From NCBI RefSeq assembly GCF_021917145.1, contig NC_061078.1:9809604-9873603 (forward strand): a stretch of 64,000 nt of DNA, in the 5' to 3' direction. This DNA is from Hypomesus transpacificus (Eukaryota > Chordata > Actinopteri > Osmeriformes > Osmeridae). Below the pieces are notes generated by a model. The model worked only from the letters and a program-made list of their open reading frames with translations, had not been told where the DNA came from and made no database searches. How positions within the stretch are numbered: the stretch's first letter is position 1; every line of letters begins with the position of its first letter. This document shows positions 1-11,600 of this stretch, piece by piece. Position numbers and translations under genes: made by a program.

Positions 1-1018
1 CATACTTTTTGTTTATGAAGATTACTTATATTAAAAAGTTTGCATTTGTTGCTGCTCATTTACACTTCAAAAATAATCAGAATAATGTATAATGAAACAG
101 TGTTCTCTCTCTATATATTTTTTCTGTATCAGCCTCCTTCAATCCTGGTCATTGATCATAGTCCCTGGGTCTACTGTAGCCCTGAATGTTTTTAGATGTT
201 TATCTGCTCCAAATTACTGGTTGTGAAAACAAAAGTTGGACGCAAGATAGACTACGACAGCTCTACAACTCCCCCCACCTGTAATGAAGACGTTAGGCTA
301 GCACTGAGGTCTTTTCTGCCACATTGTAAATAAATCCACTCATAAAGAGGAAAGAAATAACCAATTTCATCATTTTCAATTAAACACATGTCAGACTACA
401 GCACTAGCTACTCTAAGGAAGTGAACAGAGATTGGGAAAGTTGAATGGACTTAGAAAACACAAGAAACTCTTAACAAAAAACGTAACTTGTTTTTAACAC
501 TACAAAGAAAGCAGCAACATCATCATCAAGTTTGGACAGACCCTGGCTTTATGTCAACCGTTGTTGGATTCCAGCAAAGTCAAGCCCGTATCTACGATAA
601 TTGATGTCTCCAGGAGAGGGTTAGGCATGTGCACACACACATAAATATACACATACACACACACACACGCTTACACACACTCATCTGCCTGGTAAGTAGT
701 AGATGTGTGCTCTGTGTTCATTCAAGACTGAAATAATTGGTTTGAGATAAGAACTTTCTGATTCCATGGAACCAGGACATGGCTGGATGGGGTTGTTAAA
801 TATGTGTGGGGGTTTTCGATGCATTTCTTGTATGCACCGGCCCACCATAGTAAATTACACTGGACACTAACTTGGGGAATAAAGCTGCTTCTGATTCTTA
901 AGTGTGTGTTAATGTTGTGTCATTTGGCTTGTGGCTTAGCATTGCATAAAAAACTAGAGAAGGTACAATTTCTGGGGAAATTGTGAGGTGTGCTTGCATC
1001 AGATGGGTCATCAGAAAA
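1..1018. other. intergenic, no gene seen
   Basis: AT-rich non-coding DNA. Open frames are short, lack splice context and show no recognisable protein family. The only distinct feature is a CA-rich microsatellite near 630-680. Confidence 0.6.
630..680. repeat. (CA)n-type microsatellite, interrupted
   Basis: Runs of CA/ACAC interrupted by ATAAATATAC and GCTT. It is a simple repeat with no coding content. Confidence 0.85.
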
Positions 1019-1240
1019 AATGCTAAGTATACTAAATCTTAGCATACTTTGTAGGCCTTGAAGACTGATTAATCATCAGCAAACTTCAAGTTATTGAATC
1101 ATTAGTTCATTTGAAGTGTGCTATTTTGGAAAAACTAATTTTGTACTAAGTATGTTTTAGTTGTAATTAAATTGTACTAAAGCACAATTTACATTTATTT
1201 ATTTTTTACATTTAGTTATTTAGCAGACGCTCTTATCCAG

Positions 1241-2834
1241 GGGTGCGTTTCCCGAAAGCATCGTAAGCCTAAGTTGATCGTAGAGTCCATCGTACGATGG
1301 ATCTTAGTTGTACGGGCCGTTTCCAGAAACCATCGTAGCTAAAGAGGCACTTGAAAATCGTCGTAGATCAACGAGAGCTCCAGACCAGTCGTAGATCGCT
1401 AAGTGCATCGTAGCACAGAGACTCAGTGGAGACACGCGTAGGCCGACCATGAAAACTACATTAAACTCATGCTGAAAGTTAATTCCGATGGAAAATAAGA
1501 TTTTTTTGGTCCTCTTTTTACACCAGTTACGCTGGAACTGGGATATTTGAACCATACAAGTTTAACTGCCGAAAAAATATCAGAATCCGGTTTATCCTCA
1601 AGTAAATTTAGGTTACACAAAATAATTTGATTTAGTGGGTTTGGCGCATGCAATGAAGGTATTTAAAAAACAAATGTCAGTCTTATTCAAAATACTATAA
1701 CATTGAAATATGGCTGTTGTAATGTGCAATAGAAACTAGAAATGCATTAACGTAACGCTTTTACGAGTACAATAACACAACAACAATCGAACATTGAAGA
1801 TGTTTATTAGAATTATAGGGCTGGTAGCACGCCAAGCCCGGTGGATGAAGAGGCTGGTGGCAGAGCCGAGCCTGATGTTAGGAGATGGTGGCGCCCAGGA
1901 AATGGAAAGACTCCACAGGGTTGAAGTCACACAGGGTGAAGGGGCTGGGAGGGAGTGAAAACTCGTACGAAAATCATAAAAGCCATTGAAGATAGCCTAA
2001 GTCCTGCACTGCAGACTTGTCCCCTCTGATATGGGGAATTGGATGTGGTCTGAGATGTGGCAAAGTAATGCAGTTGTGACAGCCTGCACAGATCTTGACA
2101 CTGAGGCCTTGGCGAGCCCATGTCCATCTCCAATAACCTCCAGAAAACTGCCAATGGCATAGAACCTTAACACTGCCAGTAGTTGGGTTACAGGGGTCAG
2201 TGCAAAGGACCTCCTTGTTAGCCTCTGCAGGTCTGCTTCTATGTGGTTCAGGAGCATCATGATATCATGATGTCATCTGACATATCTTACACTCATAATG
2301 AGTATAATTGATCAACCATCAATTAAAGTAGAGTTGATTATTCATGTCAAAAACAATGATTCCATGTTGAAGACATGGGGTATTCATTACTTATGTGTTT
2401 GTCATTTGTCACAATGTCATTTGTGGCCAATATGTGATAATTATGAGATTGCAAACATGGTCTTGGGAAGATGTTGGCCTATGCAAGATTGTAGATATAG
2501 TCAGCACTAGAAAATAAGACAGTAAATATGTTGGATTGAGATGCTTGTATTTGTACATTGAATTGTTTAGGATGCTAGCTGGGACATGCCATGTGTGATA
2601 CCATTCATATGCATGGTTTTTAACCTTGCATAACCCTCCATCAAGTTGCGTCAGAAGAATCACATTTCAGTACAATGGACAGCGTCTTGTTAAGTGCAAC
2701 TTAAGAGATACGTACGATGGTTCTCCTTACGAGCATGTTCGGGAAACGCACGTAAGAAATAACGATGGATCGTTATTTTCATCGTAGAGAACCCTCGTAA
2801 CAGCTACGATCCATCGTTATCGGGAAACGCACCC
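1241..2834. mobile_element. PIF/Harbinger-like DNA transposon, decayed
   Basis: A 1,594-bp insert bounded by perfect 15-bp terminal inverted repeats, GGGTGCGTTTCCCGA at 1,241-1,255 and its reverse complement at 2,820-2,834. It is flanked by the 3-bp direct repeat CAG (1,238-1,240 and 2,835-2,837), which fits the CWG target preference of vertebrate Harbingers. Subterminal DNA repeats ATCGTAG/ACGATGG motifs in both orientations. It carries a broken Harbinger transposase piece on the minus strand and is likely non-autonomous. Confidence 0.85.
1997..2260 (-). pseudogene. Harbinger transposase N-terminal fragment
   Basis: The minus-strand frame reads RRSFALTPVTQLLAVLRFYA, then GSFLEVIGDGHGLAKASVSR, then SVQAVTTALL. 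This is the helix-turn-helix-like N-terminal part of HARBI1/PIF transposases (RRxxALxPxxQLLxxLRFxAxGSF...SxSxVSRxV). The frame stops after CRT near 1,997 and no DDE catalytic domain follows in any frame I could link, so it is a remnant. The identity rests on motif recognition alone. Confidence 0.7.
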
Positions 2835-5800
2835 CAGAGCGACTTACAGTAAGTACAGGGACATTCCCCCCGAGGCAAGTGGGGTGAAGTGCCTTGCCCA
2901 AGGACACAACGTCATTTGGCACGGCGAGGAATCGATCCGGCAACCTTCTGATTACTAGCCCGACTCCCTCACCGCTCAGCCATCTGACTCCCAGATGTAG
3001 TCAGTGTACTTTTAAGTCCTAAAGTGAAACAACTTCAAGTATAGCCTTCTTAGTACACTTTAAGTATATGGCTATGTCCTATTAAAGTGTACTAAGTATT
3101 TGTTCACCTGGAAATTGTCATTTTTGTGGTTTACAGTTGTAACCATGAGTTAAATGACAGTTACGTTTGATCAGAAGAGCTGGATTTTAATGACATGAGT
3201 GCATACACAGTAATTAGCTTCTTTCAACAAATAATCTGCAGTGTCACTTGGCGAGGGGCCCGTTCTCGTCAAATTACGCAAGATTGGCGGCGTTTGAGGT
3301 GACCTTACGTAAACATTTAACTATGTTAGTAAATCATAGTAAATGGACATTTGTTAAGTTTACTTCTTGAAGTAGGCCTACTTAAATAAATTTAAAGTGC
3401 ACTTGAAAGTATTCCAAAGTATACTTTGGGGTACTAGTATACTTCATGAACTGATAGTGCGCTACACAGGCTAAATTTACAGTATTCAAAAGTGAACCTC
3501 AAATACACTGTAAGTGTAGGCTACTTTAAAGTGTACTAAATAACGTAAGTGGGCCAATTCTGTTATTGTGCTATATAAACACTGCTAGTATACTTTAAGT
3601 GCCATGATAGTATACTTTTTATACTTAAGTAGCCTATACTTACAAATTAAAGTTGAAGTATAGGCCTGCTTCTTTTTCATGGTATGGCAAGATTAGTTGG
3701 TAGTTATATTTAGCCTGTTTTGTTTGTCATCATATGTAATTTAATTAAACGCATGGTACCTATTAGAAACTATCCGATTACTTTGTTTTACGATTGTTTG
3801 GAATCTCGTTTGTTTTAAAGGACAGTTAGCTATTGCAATGAATATAAGTTCTTTGCTATCATTAGCTTTCAGCTAACTCAGGGTTCCGTTGGGAGGAATT
3901 CGAGAATAAACACGTAAAAGCCCGTAAAACAGGGATTTTGCATATGGCACGCGAAATACAAGTGTAAACCCGTGTCATAGATACGCAGCAGTATGAGACT
4001 GGGTTTTAAACAACATGGTGCATAACTGTAACTAATAACATCTAGACACACCACACCGTGGAGTTGCACATCTAATAGCACATGACTTCTTTGTAATAAA
4101 ATGAGACAAATGAACTCACAGGAATCTTCCTTTATTGTACTGACAGACTCTGCTCGGACAAACAGACCTTATACACACTAACAGCTGACAAGCCTGTTTC
4201 CTGCTCCTTCCTGCGTCTTTAAATTAAGGCTTGAATATGATTAAAATAAAATAGCGGCAATTCGCTTCTAACACATACACACGCTAAAGCTCAGGGCAGA
4301 ACTGTTGGAAAGGAGCATCTGTTGGCTTCTGAGGACAACTCGAGAACAAGCACACATGTTAATTGAACACAGCGCAGATGTTCAGCTCACCCCTGATTCC
4401 TGAAACAGATTGGGGAACAAAAAGATACAACCTATAACAACGACAAATGCCAAGAAGAATCCACTGTGAAATTAGGTGTTTGTCATGACACACATTGTTA
4501 AAATAGCTATTTTATTTCTTACGTTCCTAACTCAGCCTCAATGATTTACTTAAATGAGTAATGGTAGAACCATACTTATATCTGTTCCCACAGTGCAGGT
4601 GAGGAGGGACAAATTGCTCTGGCTTTTGCAAGGTCAGTGATTGATCAAAAGAAGCAATTCATTCAGTGCTCTCTGACAGAGAACTGCTTCTCATGTTTGC
4701 AAATTATCTTGTTAAGAGTTCAGACACATCTTCATGTCTTTGGCTGACACCTATGCCTTTGAAGTGAGAAATGTTTCTATATGTGCCACTAGTCTATGAT
4801 TAAGTGAACTGTGCACCTTTGTGGCTAGAACCTCTTAGCTCATCAGAGATTGGAGCAAGCCAGTTAATCAAGGCCCCAAATTATCAAAAGTTATCCATAC
4901 AAACATGCAGGTTGGGCAGACAGGAAAGGGGCTTTGTATAGAGCCATTCAACAGACAGTGCAGGAATGGTGGGAAAGAAGAGATATTCATAGTCTTTCAT
5001 TGATCCCTTATGGCCTTTAGCCTTTGGCCTTTGATCCCCTTTACAACAAAGAGCACCGGGACTATTAGAGTTTAAAATGCTTCAGTTTAGCATGCACTTA
5101 CAAAATGTCTTGGTTACCTGACTAGGAAGTGAGAAATGACTAAGCATACAGAACAGTGTGTTCTTAGAATTTAAATGATCATCCCCTGTTTTCATGACAA
5201 TATTACTGACATCTATGGTATCTCTGGTCCATTAAGCCCATGTCTGTACTGAGCAATGGGGTTAAACCTGGTTCACACAGAGTTTGCTCTCTAATTGATA
5301 GGCTTAGTTAGCACATTGGAAGGATTCTGTATGTCAGAAGAGTTTAAAAGCTATGGAAAGACTGTCCTTGTAGTGGAATTCACTTTGGTAACAGATTATA
5401 TTTGTTCTACTGTTTTGGAAGACTTGTTTTCTATGTTTTGGAAATTACGTTTGGACAAACATTTTGAATGCATGTTCAGAATAACGTTATTTTAAACAAT
5501 AATATAATGTATTCATGGGCACAACACTTGGCATGGTTATATTCAGAACCAGATCTGTGTACGGAGAATAATTTCTTTAAGATTCTGATGACTATTTGTA
5601 GATTGAATATCACTGACTTTGAAAATAAAGCACTGTAAAAAGTTGGGAGCAGGAAAATTAATTACACAAGCACCACACATTCTATTTAGAAGTGTCATGT
5701 CACCTCAACCTGAGTGTTGGCATGTGTGCAATACCTAATTGTTACCATGCTTCTTTCTTGATGATGCCAAAGGCAGCGGTGAGAAAACGTTCTAATCCCA

Positions 5801-6471
5801 AATGTTTTGAATGACGTTTAGATCACATGGAGGTGTTTTACTATTAATGTTGACTAAACAGTGATTGCAAAACTTTTACTTTGCTATGAACAAGGCAATT
5901 GCTGAGTGTTGAGTTCATCGGAGTGAGCATCCGTTGTTATGCCAAATGTTTATGTGAATACAGATTAAGTTTATAACTGCATAAAATGTAAATGTAAATA
6001 ACTGGGCTGTAGAAAACCTAATGTGTCTGTAATGTGTCATAAGGCATCAGTTTACCAAAAACAATTCAGGACAGAATTACTCTAAGTGTGCATAGACTCG
6101 ATACAAATTCCAGGTTCATAGGAGGAGATGGGATCTTCAAAAACATACTTACTGTACAGACCAATTGTGCAGATATATGTACTATCCATCTGACCTTTTC
6201 ACTGTTGGTGGAACTGTGAACAGTTTGCGCACTGACCTACATTGTCTTTTGTACACTGCTGAACCAGGTGTAATATTTTGGGAAGAATGCAGTTATATAA
6301 TCTGAGAGGGTAAAAAATAAACTGTCTTGTCCTGTCTTTTTCTTTGGTCGACTGTACTGTATTAGTACTTCCCCTTGTAAATAATTTTTTTTTCATAAAC
6401 AGTACTGTGCAAAACCTATTTACATGACTAGTTTTGAAATATATATATTTGTGTCTTCTGTATGTATAAGG

Positions 6472-6560
6472 CAGTATAAAAGTGCAATGATGAGAACATC
6501 TTTGTTTGGTCTAATATTTAATTGTTTATTAAAGCATTTTCGCTTTACTTAATTTGTTTT
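6472..6560 (+). repeat. dispersed repeat, copy 1
   Basis: Shares a 19-nt identical core, GCAGTATAAAAGTGCAATG, and a similar T-rich downstream stretch ending in a TTTGCTTACTTTTTAATTT-like string with the copy at 17,274-17,365. The class is unknown. Confidence 0.55.
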
Positions 6561-8211
6561 TGCCTTAGACTTACATGTTGGGGTGAATTGCAGTTTTTTT
6601 CACCAAGCATGTGCCAATGCAGCATACATTTGTGTGGCGCTTGCTTCATTTTTTTGGTTAAGACTTATGTCCAGCCCAAATAATACAACGTTTAGTAAGG
6701 CAGGATTGTGTTGGAAGAAGGTGACATCACACTAACTTCACAGGGTTAATAGGAGTAACCCAGCACTAATTCCACCAGAGATGATTAGCAATGTACTTAG
6801 AGACATTCCTTTTACCCATGCAAAGCTCAGAGAGCTCCCAGTCTGTGACCTCAGCATCAAGTGGTGAAAGAAGGACTTTCACAACATCAACATGACTGTT
6901 TGCTAGAAGTTAGCATTCCGCAGTAGTTTAAAGGCCAGTTTTTACATGTGGGATTAAACAACCACAGATTGAAAGCAAGAGAAATAAGGGTTTGTTTAGA
7001 GAGTGTTTTGAAGATTGACCCAGCTATGTGATACGGAAAGTCATAGACTTGCTACATCTGTGTTTCAAGAGGTTAAATTATGAAGTGGTTTGATTTGTTA
7101 ACAGTAACAGAAACTGCTCCACTATCTATAAATGTAATTGATCTTAATTGATTTAACAGTGCAGGATATTACAAAGACAGTAACAAATGGTGAAGTAGTA
7201 AAAGTTGCAGAGATGATCACTTATGCCTTATGTCTTTTTCCCCCAGTTAACTGGCATGTCACCCTAGTCTACCTGGCATGAATGTGCCACGTCTTAATGT
7301 GCCAGCGGTCAGCAAGCTTGTTCCAATTAGGTTACTCGGGTGAACCAGTCTGACCTGGGCTGTTCTTACCTGTAAGTAGCTGCAGTAGAAAAGCTTAAAG
7401 CACCCTGACAGTATTAAACCCTCTCAGGCTTGAGAAGTTAAAGTATATACGGGTCTTGAAACATAGGTTTCTGAGTTCCATATGTGGTTTTAGACATCTA
7501 CATAGAAATATTTACCTGTCATTATTCATCCTCAGGCTATCTTTAATGTAGTTGATTTAGGCTAGCTGTGGCTGCATCTCTCTAATGCTCTCTGCTGGTT
7601 GTGATATGAACTGTTGGAATGCTATGCGACAAGAGAATTGAGGGCCATATTTTTTTTCTAATTTGTAACAGATATTATTACATGTTAATAACTACATGGT
7701 CTCAGCTGAAGTTAAGTCTACACAGTAAAGTCAAGCTACATGCATGAAACAATCCATGTAGACATTTATTGAGTTTTTAGGCAAACTTCTGTAAATACAA
7801 CCCAAACATTGGTTTAAAGCTAAACAAAGTCACTGCTTCAAGCCAAATGTTGTGTGTTACTAGAGGCTGTGTTCTCTCTGTGGCAGTGGCATGTCATTAG
7901 CAGGGTTCCGTCATGCTAGCACAATGTGCTTGCTTCATGTGACACCATGACACTGTGCACTTGTTGTTCCCACACCAAGGAGTAGAAGGGGGTGGCTCAA
8001 TGTGTGTGTGTGGCAGAGATAGTGTGTGAGTGAGCGGGTGACAGTGGGGAGGGTGTGTAGTGTGCTGACTGGGTGAAGCCATACATGTGTTCCAGTATGT
8101 ACCAGCGTTTTGGGCCTTCTAAGGAGAGCAAGTGACATAGGAAGGTGGAAAGAGAAAAAAGAGGGGTTTAGATTTGATCACTTTTCTGACTCCACACAAT
8201 ACCATCTGAAA

Positions 8212-8243
8212 TGTCATTTGCTCAGATTGTCATTTGCTCAGAT
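8212..8243. repeat. 16-bp tandem duplication
   Basis: TGTCATTTGCTCAGAT occurs twice back to back and both copies are exact. No function is apparent. Confidence 0.9.
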
Positions 8244-8653
8244 TGAATCAGTATTACATTATGTCAAATAAAATGTTGTATATAAAAATCGCAACCATGT
8301 CATTTCATGGAATCCAACATCTAAATTATTTAATTCAGGCACAAAATAGTAAAGAGTCCTGAACCATTCGTGCATTCCATTGAAGGCCTTTGTGAGTGGA
8401 GCATGGGCACCAATACAGAATGACCCCTCTGGCTCAAACAGATGCAAGTATTTTTGTAGGAGGCAGCAGTCCACTGTTGGCAAGCTCTTTAGGCAATATA
8501 TGACCGTAAGATGAAGTCACAAACATTGCAACTGTAGTCGACTCCCACTCGCCAGGCAACACAGTCAGTGCTTTATGTGGAGAAGTACCAGCTGGTACCA
8601 AGGGTTCCTCCGTGTCCTGCTGACTTTATTTGTGGCGCGTCTGAAATCAGGAC

Positions 8654-11600
8654 ATGGAACAGATTCATAAGAGCAAAACTGTGAATATCTTCCTTGGCTT
8701 TCTGCTGGCTTTATCAATATGTTGTGTTTGTAAGGCCCAAAAACGTGAGTACTGCGCATTGTCTTTCTCTCTTGATGATGTCATCCTGGCCTGTGCACGC
8801 ACAAAACTTGCGGATGTTTTCGCTCAGACTTTCTTTTCTGGTTGACTGGATTTGGAGACTTGCGTCTTGCATGTCAGAGTGATTTTGACCTGAATAGTAT
8901 GAAATTTGAAAGGCCTTCAAACTGTTATTTGGTTTCCCATCTGGGATGGGAACAAATAATAGGTTTCCCATCTGGGATGCACATCACTTATTGAAAGTAC
9001 TGACCACTCTTGATGCCCAATCAAATGTGCTTTTTTTTCATTTAGACCAATGATGTGTGTATAGAATTACTTGAATTTAAGTATTCTGTATACATGAATA
9101 CATGAGTAACACAACAACAGAACAAGGTGCCATGAGGCCTTCATGCCACCACGGCACAACCTGTGAATATGCCAAGCAATTGCGTACTTATAACTTGTCT
9201 TTGTTTTCGTTGTTTCTCGGGCTGTTGAGCAATTTTTTCCCAAAACATTTTGTAATGTCTTTCAGTTTGTACAGTTTCTTCCGACCCTGTATTTATTCAA
9301 GAAAACAGCACAGTAGACCTGCTGGTTGCAAAAATCAACTCCAGCGAAGATGTAACACTTACCTTAACAGAAAATCCAGAGGAGGGTTTTTACCTGAAGG
9401 GTTCTGAACTCTGGGCTATAAAAGGAATGGATTATGAGGTAATATAAAAAGACAATGTTTTTGTTTTGGAATATTTAACCTCACTTTATTTATCATGTGT
9501 CTTTGACCTGTAGGGCTACTTTAGTGACATGCAAAGCTATTGTGTAGTCATCATATGAGATAAGTACACATGCAACTTTGTTCAGAAGGAAAGCTCTATG
9601 CAAAACATTTCAGTGACATTGATGATTTTTTGTTCTGCATGCGAGTCTTGTGGAGTTAACAATTTTAAACCCTTTTATTTTATCTCCATCTGCTTCCCAG
9701 ACCCTTCCCAGTGTAGACTCCTTCTTTGTCCGGGTGCGATGCAACAGAACAGGCTCTAGATCTGTGAGTAGAGATGCCACCTGGACCTTTCTTAGTATCT
9801 GGTTTCAATACTTTTGGGCGGTCTGTCAAAAGTCAATGTCTTATTTTTCTTGATTTATGCACACATTTCTGCATTCCATGAGTAGATGAAAAATTACAAT
9901 ATGCAGACCTGCAAGATAAGACTTGTTAGTAAGGTGTTAATGGTTGAAGGGCGTTGCTGTTCCATTTAAGCTTTCTAACTAGACTATTCATCATGCACTT
10001 TTCAAGGTGAACGTGTCAATTGAGGTTTTTGTGGAAAATGTGAACGACAATCCACCAAACTTTGCTCAAAACCATTATGTTCTAAATGTGAACGAGGTAA
10101 GACGTTTTTAGTCTCTTGCAAAATTACATAAATAAAGGAAAGCTGACCAGAGCTTTAGCAATAACTCTGTCACTCATAGCTTTCCCCAGTCAATAGCAGC
10201 ATTGGACTGATAGAGGCCACAGACATTGATTCTGACCTACTGTACTACCGACTGGAATCAGCGATGGTAAGATAATATTTTGCTTTCTATGACCATACTG
10301 TATTTATCATTTCCTCTGGATTAAACAATTTCCCTTTATTTGCAACTTGTCTTTATTATTATTATTATTACTACCAGGACAGGTATTTCCGACTAGAGAA
10401 TGTGAACACTCCAAAGATTCTTGTGCAAAACATTCTGGACTATGATGCAATCCAAAAGATTTCCCTTGTCTTGCATGTGCAGGTAATGTCATTTTGAAGA
10501 CGTATTGGTTGCTCAAGTCTATAACATGGTAATATTAATTAATAACAATGCCACATTGTCTGTGGATGCAACATAGACCAACTTTAGTTTAAGAATAAAT
10601 AATAATAAATACAATTATAAAACTGTACCATGACAATGTTTGACTGACGTTTTTGTAATTCAATATTTAACAAACACCACTTCCCCCACCGAGTTACATC
10701 TGACCTTTGACCCTAAGTTACATCATTCCCCAGGACACCTATAATGGTTCAGCTTCCAGTGAACCCTTCTTCACTTCAGTCACCACTATAACGGTCAATG
10801 TTAAAGACATCGACAACCGCCCACCATGGTTTCAGCCCTGTGTACGGACAACCATTGGCCCAGCCAAGCTGTGTGTCAGCACAGGATACAAGGGCAAGGT
10901 CAACCTCACAGAGAGAGAGGTAAAGCCCATTGCTTCTCTTGACTTGTTTCACAACTAAAATGCTTCATCACAGGATTAAATAGTACCCTGTTATACTGAT
11001 GAAGAGAGCTCATATAAAATATTTATCATTCAAATATTAATAATTTGCTCATGTACTGTAGTTAACAACCTACATTTGAAACATGCCAGAAAATAAAAAA
11101 GTGACTGAAATCACACCTTACACAACAGTAATTGTAAATGATCTCATTCGACAGGGCTCTAATTATACAGCAATTAATTTGTTAAATGAAAATCTGTAAC
11201 ATTCCATACTAGGCATGATCTGAAAGAGGTGTGAGTCTCAAAATAATTTTCATGTTTCAGACATGAGTTCACACAATGCTTTTCATCCATAGGATGGAGC
11301 TTTGGCTTTGGAGCCTGGTCCTGTATATGCCAAAGATGGGGATAGAAATAGAAGTGAGCAGATCAGCTACAGAATACTCAGAGGTAACTGGATGAATGGC
11401 TCTTCTAAAATACATTACGAAAATTAAACTTATAACAATATCTTATTGACAATATGTTGTGTATATTTTCATCTAGGGAACGAGGGCAACATTTTCCAGA
11501 TTGATGAGGAGACTGGCAACATAACCATGGCCAAAGCTGCTGATATCGTAGGACTGATAACTCTCACTGTTCTGGTAACAATGTTATAATTTATTTTGTA

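Larger units (their letters stand above)
1191..2993 (-). repeat. tRNA-derived SINE with L2-type tail, split by a Harbinger insertion
   Basis: Two parts, 1,191-1,240 and 2,835-2,993, together make a SINE of about 209 bp on the minus strand. The tRNA-like head (Leu/Ser type, with A-box TGGCTGAGCGGT and a B-box-like GGATCGATTCC) lies at the 2,990 end and the 3' tail with GTCTGCTAAAT lies at 1,221-1,240. It matches the unbroken copy at 17,975-18,175 on the other strand. The two halves join exactly when the 1,241-2,834 insert and one CAG are removed. Confidence 0.8.
1019..3680. repeat. AGTATACT/AGTGTACT-rich repeat tract (split by younger insertions)
   Basis: On both sides of the nested SINE/Harbinger insert (about 1,019-1,190 and 2,995-3,680) the sequence is crowded with variants of AAGTATACTT, AGTGTACT and AGTACACTT in both orientations. 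This resembles the subterminal repeats of old teleost DNA transposons, but I could not define terminal inverted repeats or a target duplication, so the class is open. Confidence 0.45.
3681..8653. other. intergenic, no gene seen
   Basis: About 5 kb of AT-rich sequence. I found no chain of frames with matching splice sites and no recognisable protein. It contains one copy of a dispersed repeat (6,472-6,560), a 16-bp exact tandem duplication at 8,212-8,243, and presumably the promoter of the cadherin-like gene near its right edge. A promoter could not be defined. Confidence 0.5.

Noticed and set aside
3681..8653. Searched for an upstream gene, promoter or CRISPR-like array
   Set aside because: No chained exons, no regularly spaced repeats and no recognisable protein; a eukaryotic intergenic region is the simplest reading.
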